Of a stretch of DNA of 64,000 nucleotides, positions 46,511-58,550 are shown piece after piece. The stretch comes from Vermamoeba vermiformis (taxonomy: Eukaryota > Tubulinea > Echinamoebida), in NCBI GenBank assembly GCA_045837725.1, contig JBEWZL010000076.1, forward strand, positions 62,001 through 126,000, written 5' to 3'. Position numbers and translations under genes: made by a program. Position 1 is the stretch's first letter. The number at the start of each line of letters is the position of its first letter. The notes below the pieces were generated by a model. The model saw nothing but the letters and a program-made list of their open reading frames with translations, made no database searches and was not told the origin of the DNA.

Positions 46511-46567
46511 GATTATGATTATTTAACAAAAAAACAAGGAAAATTTCTAGCACTTTTACGGATCAGT
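46511..46567. promoter_or_regulatory. 57-bp divergent promoter, kinase / DUF4209 gene
   Basis: The start codons of the kinase (46510, minus) and the DUF4209 gene (46568, plus) are only 57 bp apart. The two 5' UTRs and promoters must overlap or lie within each other. Confidence 0.5.
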
Positions 46568-49500
46568 ATGAGCAGCACAAATGCACTCGGAATAATTGTT
46601 CCATACACTATAACAGCTGTATTATATTCAATTTATCGATGGGTTGCATCAAACAAAGCAAAACGGAAGGAATTCAACGATCTGGAATTACAGTTTTCAG
46701 ATGTGCTGCGGCAAATCCAACAAACTACCGCGCCTAATATTAGATCATATTTCATATTCAAGGCTATTAAATTATCCCGCCAATTAGGCACTAGTCTTGG
46801 TAAGCTACAAAATATTGATAATTTTTTTCAATTTCTTTACCGTGAATATCGCGTTTAATTCAATAAATATCGATAAATTAATAATATAAAAAATATTAAT
46901 TGCTAATCACTCTCAAAGGAAATCATCTCGAGGAACTTACTTTGTCACGGCCGATTACGACGAGCCTGGCCAATGACATTGACGCCAATATTACGAAATT
47001 ACATGCAAATACATCACCTTATAAATGTAAGTAGTATTTATCCAAAACAATACTTCTGGATCTAACTTTTTGACAGTTGAAGATCTCGTCAACGCTGATT
47101 TTACGCTAAACTTCGATTTTATTCGAAATGAAATTAGTGATGGTATGTAATTAGCTAATATTATTATAGTACTGGCTACAACTTAATATTTTTTTGAAGT
47201 GTTAAAGGATGTCGTGCCGCAGTGGCAATCAAAACTGGTCCACACAGTCAATGAAGAGCCACAATTCAATACATTGCGCGATAAATTAATCGAAATGATG
47301 CTCGCTATTGATATTCATATGAAAACCATCACTACTAAGGACTTTGAAAATATTCTTGCGAACCAGATCCACATCGATTCAACAGTAAGTAGATCTCACT
47401 TCAAACAAAATCTAATAGCATAATTAATAATTATATATATTGTATATTTCAGCAATTTAATTAATTATTATGATTTATGCTCGGAAATTAATTCAAATTT
47501 TTACCCGTTGTTAGGTACTGCTAAAACTATACCGGTGGTACCAGACAAAGAATTATTTCATCGCAATATCGCAACTAAGCGGGTATACTGAACGGTGGCT
47601 CGGTGATGTGACCTATTCTAGCAATCAGAAAGCTAAAATTCCGAAGAAATTGTCCGAGCTACTCGCACTCCCGGCGCTTCGTAAAATAATTGGAGATTTG
47701 AACGTACGTCATAAATAGCACTAGTATCAATAATAATATGATTAATATGATAGGCCCTGCTCGTTCATATTGTTTTAGGACCACCTCCAGGTCTTAATAC
47801 AAGAAACTTGGTCTGGCACGGTAAGATCGAGATCTGCAAAGATGTCAAAAGCTAATTGCTGACGTGTCATAAATAGGATTCATTAATGAACATGAAGTAC
47901 CTGGCGCTATCATACCGTTCATATTAATGCTACTTATATCAACGGCTAAGCAATTGCCAATTGATTTCAAGTACCAACAACGCGTGCTAGATCTGACCCT
48001 GCCGATTGAAAAGCCAGCAAATTTACTGCATAAGAGTGCTATTAGTAGATTGTTCAATAAGAATAGTGGCATTAAGGACTATGAACAAATTATTCTCAAT
48101 TCAAATTTTGTGTTTCCTGGTCATCGACAGCTGTGGATCCAGGCATTGGAATTATACAACGCTGAAAACTACTATGACTACTTATTAGTAGGATTTCCTA
48201 TTTTGGTAAGTCCCTTGATCGACTTGCAGTAGCGCTAGTGTCTAAATATTTTTGTACCAGGAACAAAGTATACGCCGGATCTGGGTCTCAGTCAACAATA
48301 TTGAAGCTCATTACTTATATGCAGGTATATTATAAATAAGATATATATTATATGACTATTTCATTAACAATTTTTTAAAAGAAACGCATACAATTATGAC
48401 GACAATGGAGGATATTTTGGCCGAACGAGTGGACTTTTGGTACAACGGCCAGCCTGAAGGACCTTATCGCGAGATGATGTTGAATAGGCTGCCTAGTGAA
48501 TTAGGGCGACACATCACTTTGTTGTTGATGGATCTGTTCACCGCTAAACGAAGTCCGAAAATAAGGTACCAAAGACGATTGATACCGTAACGCCGTAAAA
48601 TCTAAAAATTATGTATTAATTCTTGGAATTTTAATTAGAGATTTAATGGCTCACGGCGCTATAAACAACGAAATTGATGTTCGATGGGCTGCAGATCGAG
48701 TTTTTGCCGCGTCAATTTCACTCATAGCCAAATATAACCTTAGTAAGTGCATTATAATTACTATATGACATTGTTAATATTATATTAGGCGACTATAGTA
48801 GTCTTATATCAAAGTCAAGCGAATTCGTTCTAAGTTACAGATCCAAGTTTCATCCGTTTGCGAAAGTTATTGACGAGTTGCGTAATAGCTATATAACCTG
48901 CTTAGAGCTACTAGATAGACATCCAGCAGCTAAATATAGATTACATGCGCACGATAAGATTACTCAGTTCGTCAATAATTGGATCTGGCGAATCCAAGAT
49001 CAACTGCCGCGTCGAATAGTCGGCTGTTTATATGAGGACTTTAACGGCGATGAATGGAAGATCGATCGTTATTGGCGAAATTTCGAGTATCGATTGTATT
49101 ATTCGAACGAAGAAGAGATCGTTATTGAAAGTTTATGCGCGATCTCCGAAGGACTTTCATCGTTCGTTAATACCGTAAGCTAATCAGTATATTAATGTAC
49201 CATATTAAATACTGATTTATTTAATTACGTTAGGTGCTAGGATCATATGTACAGCTCAATACAAAAGTTTATCGAAGAACGGCGTGGAAACAACAACGCA
49301 ATCTATTCAAGAAATTGCAAGACGAAGGTGTTCCTATGACTATACTAATCGCTCAAGTATATGCACTGATTATAGAGGATCAATTGATTCAACTCTGCCT
49401 ATGTAAGAACACATCCACATCCAGTACATCCGGTCAGCTTTCAACAGAATTTTTCGAGAACTGCGTCAAGACTATGGGTATATTAAATACCTCAGTAGCG

Positions 49501-49632
49501 GCAGGACACTTTGGAAAGTTAAAGCCGATCTTGTTAGCTCTTCACGGCATCACAGATGAGACGCAGAGTGTTTTGTCAAGGCGAGAAATGAGCTTGATTA
49601 TGAACGCTTTGAATGTACAAAATAAAAAGTAG
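46568..49632 (+). CDS. DUF4209 / ERMARD-like membrane protein
   Basis: Twelve exons: 46568-46799, 46919-47026, 47077-47142, 47200-47384, 47515-47703, 47754-47820, 47877-48205, 48261-48324, 48382-48565, 48639-48742, 48789-49174 and 49234-49632, 770 residues. One membrane segment at the N-terminus (LGIIVPYTITAVLYSIYRWV). The central block GPPPGLNTRNLVWHGF followed by EHEVPGAIIPFILMLL carries the N-LRN-x-x-HG signature of DUF4209, the domain of the ER protein ERMARD. A second block RDLMAHGAINNEID resembles the second conserved RDxxxHG site. Exon 6 was set by the acceptor 47752-47753 because it yields LLVHIVLGPPPG. Such RN..HG pairs recall HEPN-type RNase motifs (inference). Confidence 0.75.
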
Positions 49633-49760
49633 ACAAATTTGCTCTTAAAGAGAATAGTAACGTGTATATTTGGAACTCCTGAATCACGTGGCGGTTTTTG
49701 CTAACAAAGAGTTGGGATCCGGTATTTCTATTTATTTTAACTATATAGTACCACAACACT

Positions 49761-51075
49761 ATGGCTAATCAAGATCAAGAGATTATCAAGCTGTTGCAAG
49801 CAGTAACAATGCCGAGCAAGAACAGCGACTTTATGTATGTTAGAGATCAAGGCATCTGCGGTTATTTGTGTAGCAATACACTCAATTAATTATAGGAAAT
49901 TTATGCAAGAAGAAGATGATAAAGAACGTAAGGAAAAAGAACAACAGAAGCAAGAGTAAGTCAATGGCAATTTAAAATAATATTTAAAAATCGTCAGAAA
50001 TTACCAGACGACTGAAAAAATCATATTTATAGCACTAATATTGTATTTGAATTTACAGTGACTTGGGCGCATTGCCCCCGCAATTAAAAATGAAGATCTT
50101 GTCGTTTTTGGATCAAAAGACAGTTGAAGATTCTGTCAAAGCTCAAAAATACGAGTTATTGCCTGCTGTTAAGTACGTCAATATTAAATACGATACTAGT
50201 ACCAGATTTCCTGAATTAACCTTCTCTGAATTAAAGATTTACTCCGTTCATGAAACCGGATGCCAAACTCAAATTTTTTTCTATGGAAGATGTCTTAGCA
50301 CTAGAGAATAAGGGCTATTTTATTAAGGACAATTTTCTCAAGTCTCCCGAGCTTCTGGACAAAATTATCGAAGAGGTGAGTATGCGCAGATCCGGGTCTT
50401 CATAACAATTTTCTAACATTAAGTGAATAGTCCAACAAACTATATGACGACGGTATATTGTACCAGGCAGGCATGAACAAAGGACAAGGTCATTGGACTG
50501 ATAATAGCATTAGAGGCGATTATATTGCGTGGCTAAATGACCCGATCAAAAATCAGGTTCGTTACAAAAGCATATAAATTTTATTTCAAGTATTAATCTT
50601 ATTTATATATAGGTCTTATGTCCTAATGTACACACTTTGGTCGAGAAGATCAACGAGCTGCGCGACGATTTAAACGAGACTTGCAATTTTCAATGCAACA
50701 AACACCAAGTACGTTGCTGGATTGGATCCAGACCAAGATTAACATTATTGTTAGATTAACAATAATAAGACTTCGACTAATATGTTAATATTATTATAGG
50801 TGCAACTAGCGTGCTATCCGGGTAACAACACTCGTTACGTTCGTCACTTGGATGCGTTCGTTGGTGGATCGCACCGCAGAATCACGTGCATTTACTACTG
50901 CAACAAGAATTGGAAGCCAGACCATGGTGGATGTGTGCGTCTATTTTTAGAAGATGGACCAATCGACGTTGAGCCTATTGCGGATCGGTTGTTGGTGTTC
51001 CAAAGCAGATTGATTGAGCATGAAGTGCTAGCAACCACGGCAAAGAGGTTTGCTATTACTACCTTCTTTTACTAA
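49761..51075 (+). CDS. PHD/PhyA-type prolyl 4-hydroxylase with F-box-like N-terminus
   Basis: Seven exons: 49761-49834, 49896-49955, 50059-50172, 50237-50375, 50431-50556, 50613-50708 and 50800-51075, 294 residues. The C-terminal 190 residues match HIF prolyl hydroxylases and Dictyostelium PhyA, which hydroxylates Skp1: YPGNNTRYVRHLDA with iron ligands His219 and Asp221, RRITCIYYCNKNW, then the third ligand His277 in IEHEV and the 2-oxoglutarate Arg286 in AKRFAIT. Residues 49-75 read ALPPQLKMKILSFLDQKTVE, very like the first half of an F-box. The 64-nt intron at 50173-50236 has strong borders; without it two frames seem to overlap. N-terminal residues 25-45 are strongly charged. Confidence 0.88.
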
Positions 51076-51479
51076 ATAAAGGTGCGTATTAGGTTTAAAT
51101 AATATATGAATGCTATTTAATTTAAGCGAGATAGCTTTAACAATAACAACTAGAATACGGGCATGTTTCAATCAAAAGGTACTTTCCCAAGGGTTACTCG
51201 TACACGTTGCTAAGCTTAAGGGGTTGGCAAAAGTAAGCCCTGGTTGATTGCCACGTGATCGTGTTCGCGACGAAGGAAATGTTGGCTACAAGTAAGCCCT
51301 GGTTGACAGTCGCGCGACGTGAAAAAAGGAAATTTGGCAATTGCCAAAAATAGTTTTTCTTTCAAACTTAAACCACGAGCCAACACTACTGCTCGTTACT
51401 GTATATTCTTTTTTCTAGCTAGTTCATTTAACTTCTTTCAATCGTTGCGATCATTTTTGCAGTGGTGTCGAATCTAATC
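51076..51479. other. Intergenic region with a direct repeat
   Basis: 404 bp. Contains AAGTAAGCCCTGGTTGA twice (51231-51247 and 51290-51306), each preceded by GTTGGC and followed within 25 bp by ACGTG. It lies just upstream of the gag-like unit. No other feature. Confidence 0.5.
51231..51306. repeat. Direct repeat pair, 17 bp identical, 59-bp period
   Basis: AAGTAAGCCCTGGTTGA at 51231-51247 and 51290-51306, with matching GTTGGC on the left of both copies. The unit may be an upstream regulatory repeat or part of the end of the mobile element that follows. Confidence 0.65.
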
Positions 51480-52992
51480 ATGACATCGAGAAAAGAGAGA
51501 GAGAGAAAACGGACGACCTTTGAAACTTTAGAAACAATTATTGGTGCTGTCAACCCTGCATCCCCTGCGAACTTGGCGTGTTTCTCGTTCATCGCCAAGT
51601 GGAGAGAGATCCAGACTGCCAAAACTGTCTCTGAAATTCAATCCTTGCTCACTCTCGCTCTGGCCTGTGTGGTTATCGATGGCGAAATATTGGAGAGCTC
51701 AACGGTCCCTACTGACGCCGAGAAAGTCTCGATTTTCTTGGATATCTCAGATTTTGAATCCGAGTTGGCGGCTGGCTTTCGCGAGAATGGTCATCTCGAT
51801 AGCTTCAAGGCCACTGTAGCTCCACTCATTGCTTCTGGCGTGCAACCAGTACGTCCAGTCCGTAACCTTAACCAAAGGGTTGATAGCGTAGATCCGTCGC
51901 GCCTCCAGTCGTTACGTCAACAGGACCCTGACACCTATACCGCCATCACTCAGTACGCACCAAGACAGCGAGTTGCCCCGCCAGCGCCGGCAGTGCAACC
52001 ACCGCCTCGGCGATTCGTCTCGGAACCCCTCTCCGGCATCACTCAGCCAAAGGCCACGCCTCTTGTGTTCGCTACGCCCGTCTCAACTGATCCCTTGAAC
52101 ACGACATCAGTCTACCTGCCACGTTTCTTCACGAGTTATCGTGATTTCGAGACCGGTCGATTGCCTAGCAACTTTCAGGAGTACTCCGTGGCCTCACATA
52201 ACATTATGCCACTCTTGCAGGCCGAACAACCGTCCTTCAGCATTACAGACTACATTGCGTACCTGGCGTACATCGCAGGCATGACATCTAACCAGTCTCA
52301 TGGAGTTCGATGAGGCCTTCAGGGCTGGCGTCGCGGTCGGTTTGTACACCTGGAAAACGAACGCAACATCGTTGGAACGCATCAAGTTGGTTTATCGGGC
52401 CCCTGATTGTGAGACCTATAAATCAGAGTCCGGCGCTACCGTCAGAAAGGTTCCCCGCAAGTCCAGCAACCCTTGCGACAATTGGAACACCGATGGCAAT
52501 TGCCGTCACGCGCGTCGCCCTGGAGGCTGCAAGTACAGGCATGTCTGTGCAAAGTGCTACAGTACCGACCACTACATGGCAATAGGACACCCCGACGAGC
52601 AGTTGATCCTCTTCGGATCAGCTCCAAAGGTCAGTGCAAAGCGACGAAAAGTACAAAGGCCATTGGACCAAGCGCCTGAAGAAACTACCTTGCCCCATCC
52701 TGTTCCTCAAGGTAGTGAGACAGCTGGGCCCGAAAAAGACCAATTGTTGAAAGAAACTGAAAAACCGAATCCAGTACAAACAGATGAGGCAGAGAACAGA
52801 GCCTACCATGGCATGTCTTACTTAACAGGAAAACACAACTGCTCCATCAGTGCCACCGGATACTGCGAATACATTTTCAAAGCTCCAAATGGCAGCGAGA
52901 TCCACTGGTCAGAAGGGCGCGCACACTACATTCAAGCTCACAACCTAACAACCAAAGAATTCCTCGATTTTATGATGAATTCTGATAAATAA
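51480..52992 (+). mobile_element. Fossil gag-like unit of a retroelement (CCCH-finger type)
   Basis: About 1.5 kb, clearly GC-richer than its surroundings, with no introns. Parts in order: a helical N-terminal region, a Pro/Arg-rich middle, a YxAFR-type helical block, a CCCH/knuckle cluster near 52470-52590 (cysteines and histidines spaced as C-x7-C-x8-C-x3-H, then C-x2-C...H...H), a polar linker and a ~60-residue C-terminal domain with WSEGRAHYIQAH. The arrangement resembles gag-like proteins of DIRS-type elements in fungi and protists. No reverse transcriptase or recombinase is next to it and no long terminal repeats were seen. It looks broken, with about one interruption; the open parts are otherwise well kept, so it is fairly young. 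A domesticated gene is a possible alternative. Confidence 0.5.
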
Positions 52993-53008
52993 ATAACGTA
53001 TATTTGTT

Positions 53009-54596
53009 TTATTTGCTACTATAAGCGTTAGCAATATCTTTTTGCATCGATTTCGGGAAGTCCCCGATCGGCCTTAATTTCGGGTACTTATTCCACGCCT
53101 CTTCAAAGAACTTAGTCGTGATCTCCATCATCGCTTCGAACGACGAAGGCTTCCAATTTAATTCTTTAAGCGCTTTGTCGATAGTAATAGGCCCGAAATC
53201 AACGCTAGGTAAGAACTCTGGAAACCATTCTTTTTTGCGATCTTGGATCTGGATGTTTGGCTTATTAATGCCTAAATACTTAGCCATAGACTCTAAGTAT
53301 TGTACTAATGTCGGTTTTTCTTCCTAATAACGCGAAATAAGTCATTTAAATCGAAATTTCGGATCGGATCTGCGCTTACATGAGCAATATTGTAGAACTG
53401 ACCGAATGTCTTAGCTCCTGCTTCATAAATTGCCAAAATAGCTGAGCTAACCTAAATATATATCATATTGTTATTCGCTAACTTTGCCACCGATCATGAA
53501 AAAAATTAAAAAGCGGATCTGCCTTGGAAATTTCTAATCCTTACGTCATGCGAGAATACAAAGCTCAATCTTCTAGTCTGCAGAGGTATATCAACTAGTA
53601 CTGGATGAGCTTCATGCACTTTAAGCCACACTTGGTACATCCAATGTCGATCTAAATTGTCGTACGGACCTTCCACATCCGGCAAACGAACTCTAGAATA
53701 ATGTTATGAGCCTATATTAGTAACTATTATTATACACATACGCAGTGAATGGAAATCCTAATTCTTTGTGCACTTTCGTCAAATATTCTTCGCAGCAAAG
53801 TTTGTGGTGCCCGTAGCTGTCTTTTTCTTTCATTTTTTCAACGCCTTCGGCAGTCTATATACTATAATTAGTATATAAGGTTCATATACATATGTTAATC
53901 AGAACCGTACGTTTGGTCGGACTGCATCTTGCTCGGATCTAGGTTCGTTTGGATTTGCTGGATCTTTTGAAACGTTGTAAACTGAATCAGTTGAGATAAA
54001 TACGTAGTGCTTGATCTTTCCATTAAGTGCCTCGACTAGTGGCTACACGCATATTATTAATATCAATCGGTGACTGGAAATTTATTGGATGCAGTTTCGT
54101 ACCTTCAAATGTTTTTCTTTGTAAGCGCAATAATCGACTACCAAATCCCATTCCCCTGATTCCGATAAAATTTTACCAAAATTGGCGCTGTATAAAGCAT
54201 TAGAAAAAGCTGTAGAAAAATTTTGGTTTTGGCTTACTCAGTTCGATCGGCAATGATTCTCTTGACTTTGTCACCAAAGAGATTTGGCTCCTAAATTATT
54301 TAATTTAATTAATAAACTATCATCAGGCATTAGTATCAATACAGCTTTAAGCTTCAATAGCCAAAGATCTGTAGTTTACATCCAAAAAAAAATAATAAAA
54401 ATCTAAAATAATAGCCAGGATTGAAAATACCTTCTATTATTATTACAGATTGAAATATATATTTATTATAATTTTAACTTACCTCCCAATAGACACGACC
54501 TCGGTTCAAAAGTGTCACATCCGCACCTCGTTCCAGCAATGTGGTAACAAAGTGTCGACCCATAAAATGAGTGCCCCCTATTACTAATACTCGCAT
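53009..54596 (-). CDS. NAD-dependent epimerase/dehydratase (extended SDR)
   Basis: Eight exons: 54596-54483, 54290-54238, 54187-54103, 54042-53911, 53854-53742, 53692-53545, 53451-53380 and 53323-53009, 343 residues. The N-terminus MRVLVIGGTHFMGRHFV has the extended-SDR loop GGTxxMG. VDYCAYKEKH, YVFISTDSVYN (catalytic Ser/Thr) and YGHHK (the YxxxK pair) follow, then VRLPDVEGPYD, the usual substrate-loop block. The type with GGTxFMG and a YxxxK two-thirds along is shared by CSP41-like and nucleotide-sugar epimerases; the substrate is open. Several introns carry GATC-centred motifs. Confidence 0.85.
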
Positions 54597-54772
54597 GATT
54601 GTTGTGGTGTTGTGCTTTAGTATTAAATTGGTTGTAAAAAACTTTCCAGCTAAAATTCGAACATAATGCGCATAAGGATTGACCAAAATAGGCAATATTT
54701 CGTATTTTTATTACTTTTTACTGCGCGACATAAGATTATATGTGATTTGGGCAGTACAAGTTGTAATTTTTT

Positions 54773-57700
54773 TTACATACGCTCTTGAGGGTTCAAGCCC
54801 ATCAAGACCAAACCGTTGTGAAGTACGATACGAGCAGCCCAGAACAACAAGGCACGAGCTTCAGCGAGCTTTTGTTCTTGGCCCTTGACGTACAAGTGTT
54901 GATGAGCAGCAGAGATCGTGGCTGACAGATCGAACAAGTAAGTCACCAAAGTGCTGGGCTCGAGGTTCTTCAAGCACAAGTGCAAGACCTCGGGGTAACG
55001 AGCGATTTGAACGGCCAAGTTGAGGGCTTCTTTTTCCTATAAAACCAACCCAATCAGTATCAGTACTTGATTAGATCAGGAAGTGGATCGCATCCGTGAT
55101 TTGTGTTCTCAATAACAAGTCTATATATTCTCTATATGCGCGGTACTTACTTGCAAGAGGCTGAAGTCGACGTCTCCGTGAATCTTAATCTCCTTGTTCT
55201 TGTCCTCCATCGAGCACAGACGAGCGTGCGCGTATTGAAGATAAGGTCCAGTGTGGCCTTCGAACTCAGTGATACGATCCCAAGAGAACTATAATAACAG
55301 TATTATAAGTATATGGATACTAAGTACCGGGTGCTATATTGCGGTACTTACGTCGTAGTCCTTGATACGCTTGGCACCAAGATCTTGAATGACGACAGCG
55401 GACAAACCAATCTCATCGGCAGTCTAATACAGCACCATATTAGTACTAATGAATTGAATGTTTATGATAGTATTAACGTACCTTCTCGGGGTTTTCAATC
55501 TCCTTCAACTTGCCCTTGGTGTCAGCCTTCATCTTCTCGAGCATGATTTCCTTGGCCTCGTTCAACATGTCCTCCAAGAAGACGACAGTACCCTTACGTG
55601 TGCTCATGCCCTTGACCATACCGAAGTTAATGTGCTCGCACTTGTTGACCCAATCGTAGCCCATCAACTCGAGCAACTTGAACACTTGACGGAAGTGCAG
55701 ATCTTGTTGAGCAGCGACGACGTAGAACATCTTGTCGAAGTGGTACTCGTTTTGACGAGTGGCAGCAGCTACATAAATACGTTAGTAGCTGCTTTTGAAA
55801 ACGTTTTGCAAGCGGATCTACGTACCACCAAGGTCACGAGTGATGTAGAGAGTAGTTCCGTCCTTCTTTTGAATGACAGTGGAGGGGAGCTTGAACTTGG
55901 ACAAATCGACGATGAAGCCACCCTTCTCACTCTCAGTCAAGAGCGCCTTCTCCTTCAACGTGTCGAGGGCCTTGATGCTAGCTTCAGTTTGGAAGGACTC
56001 ACCGCTGTAGACGTCAAAGTGGACGTTCAAACGACTGCAAAGCGAAAATGAGTTAATTAAAGTGTTATATTAACATAGAATAAGGAATAAAATTGTCGCG
56101 GTAGAAAAAAAAATTAAAGGGCAATGTTCAGAGTGATTTCTGCATTTGACCGTCATATATTTTATACGGCAAAATTGTGTCTTCATGCTTGCCCGCGTAT
56201 TAGCATCAATATCAATGTTAGTCTCAACACGACTAAACAACAGACGATGCAAAATTAATCAACTTTGATAGATATCGATACCGCTAGATCACCACGCAAT
56301 TTCATGTGGGACATCCAACCCAAAGTCACAACATATCATATACTCGCTACTTACGCGTAAATCTTCTTGTATTCTTCGATAGACATGTCACGGAACTTGC
56401 GCCACAAAGCCAAGGCTTCCTCGTCGCCTAGTGTCAAAAAACACTTTAGTCAAACTTTGCCCTTGTCTAGCACGTGCAAAAACACCGTGTCGAATACTAA
56501 CAATACGACTACTTACCATCCTCCATACGCTTGAAGTAGGCACGAGCTTGGTCGTGGATCTCAGGTTCCTTCTCGGCGTCAGCATTGATCTTCACGTAAA
56601 TGTCAAACAAGTGACGAATCGGGTTCTTTTGAAGTTCTTCTTCTTTGCCGTAACGAGCAAAAGCAACGGCCAAGATACCTAGGGATTACCATATTTAGTA
56701 ATAGGTTCAGAATTGATCAAAGTGCTCGAGTAACGAAGAATTAATTTTGCTGCAATATTGTTATAATAACCAGCAAATACCACTATTATTAATAATATAT
56801 TATACATGGCTGTATTATACGTACCGTATTGTTTACCCCAATCTCCGAGGTAGTTGATGGAAGTCACATCTGCTCCCAAAGTCTTGTACACGTTCTTGAT
56901 CCAGTTACCAATAATAGTTGAACGCAAATGTCCGGCGTGGAAGGGCTTAGCAATGTTCGGCGAAGAGTATTCTACGATGATCTTCTTGCCCTTGAACTCG
57001 TCGCTGCATCCGTAGTTCTCCTTCATGTTCCAGACTTTACCGAGAGTCAACTCAAAGAATTTTCCCTTATTTGGTGCAAAATTGAGCAGAACGAGCTTGC
57101 GCTTGCCTTGCTCGAGTTCCATCTTGACGACTGCGGCCAAGTACTCGTCGGGTTTAAACTGCAACAAAAATATTTAGTATTGATTGCATTATTTATAATT
57201 ATTATTTAGAATATTACTATTATCTTGAGCATTATTGTTATTATTAGGATATTAAAGAATTAATTTTGTATTTGACAGTATCACAAGTTGCGATCAGCGC
57301 TTCTCCCACCGTTTTCAAACACTGCTTACCTTTGAAACATATTCGTCGGCAACTGTTTCTTCAATTTTGAATTTCTACAAATAGAACAACATGTTAGAAT
57401 CAATTTAAGACCAACCAAGAGCAAATCTAGATGCGCTGCAACCGTTTTGACTCATTAATTAATATCGAATTTTGATAATTTGCGTATTTTCATTAAATAT
57501 ATTTGGATAATTTCTGTTGGCGATAGAATGCAAATTAAAAATAATTTAAAAATGTTCAAAACAACGATCCACAAGATCAAAATTACTCTTGCTTATTTAT
57601 CGCTCCAACGCACCTTTAACTTAGGCAATGCCAAAGAGAATAAATAGTCGTCACTTTTAGATTCGTCAAACATCGGCAAGAGCTGATCAGCCGGCACATT

Positions 57701-57799
57701 TGCGATGGTGCTAAGTTGTTTGGCAAAAGCCTCTTTAAAGATGCTTAAAACGCTTTTATATTGTTCAGATACTTGACTTTCAGGTTGATTCTTCTCCAT
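54773..57799 (-). CDS. RARS: Arginyl-tRNA synthetase, cytosolic
   Basis: Charges tRNA-Arg. Ten exons: 57799-57614, 57374-57330, 57158-56825, 56678-56517, 56427-56355, 56034-55826, 55768-55482, 55423-55352, 55288-55151 and 55036-54773, 589 residues, the normal core length. The class I HIGH-type motif is in [20 protein letters not shown], then [12 protein letters not shown]. Further on are [43 protein letters not shown] (the KMSKS-equivalent) and [10 protein letters not shown], all ArgRS hallmarks. The anticodon-binding tail ends [20 protein letters not shown]. No mitochondrial presequence is seen. Codon use is biased as in other highly expressed genes here (H1, fimbrin). Confidence 0.96.
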
Positions 57800-58161
57800 T
57801 TTTTGTCTGTGTTGTGTGTGATCTGAATTAATCAAGCGAAATGACTTTTTTTGAGCCTAACTTCAATGCCGTCCTCTGAGAATTATAACAGAATTCGTTT
57901 TTTTCGCCCATTCTTCCTTAAAAACCTCCTTGTAGGCAAAGAAGAGCGCGTTTGAACTTCACAATCAAAGTTGCGATTTAACGAAGAAAGTTGTACGAGT
58001 CTCGGTACTCTGTAAGCAGCAGTCACTAGATCCGCTACGCCACTCGAAAAAGAAATGAATATTATCCTTTATGGGTGTACGGTCTTTTTTGCAGTGGTTT
58101 GTTCTTCACTTCGGTGCATGTCTTCAAACGCCTCAGGTGGTGTACCAATCCACACGTCGTT

Positions 58162-58550
58162 GACTGGTCCACTTGATTAGGCTCAAATTAGGCTCGATAA
58201 AATGCAGTACCAGGGTAGACTCTCTTCTAGCGTGGATTTCTAATCCATTTCGCGAAAACTGCAAACACGAGAAACAAATTTTTGGCTAGTCACTCAACTT
58301 CTCGCTGCAAGCAACAACACAAACAACACTTAATTAATGCCGTCTACTTCCTACTCCGCACCCTCTTCCTCTTGCGCAACGATTCCCAGCCAACCAGCCA
58401 CCGACAAACTCTACCTCGATGTCACAGCGCCCGAAACAGTCGATGATGTGTTAGCTTACGCTGGTATTTATAACCACGACAACAACATTCCCAAAGTTGA
58501 TTGCCGCTTGACCAGGCTCAGTTCAGGCTCGATAAAACACGGACCAGCGG
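58162..58550. repeat. Diverged direct repeat of about 50 bp
   Basis: The tract around 58172-58215 (CTTGATTAGGCTCA..TTAGGCTCGATAAAA) recurs at 58506-58548 (CTTGACCAGGCTCA..TTCAGGCTCGATAAAA), roughly three of four bases identical over ~50 bp. The second copy lies inside the small open frame. Origin unknown. Confidence 0.5.

Noticed and set aside
54780-54810. GGTTCAAGCCC-like word resembling a tRNA B box
   Set aside because: It lies in the last exon of arginyl-tRNA synthetase and no acceptor or anticodon stems surround it.
55458-56051. Plus-strand frame opposite arginyl-tRNA synthetase
   Set aside because: Antisense shadow; it crosses real splice sites and has no family signal.
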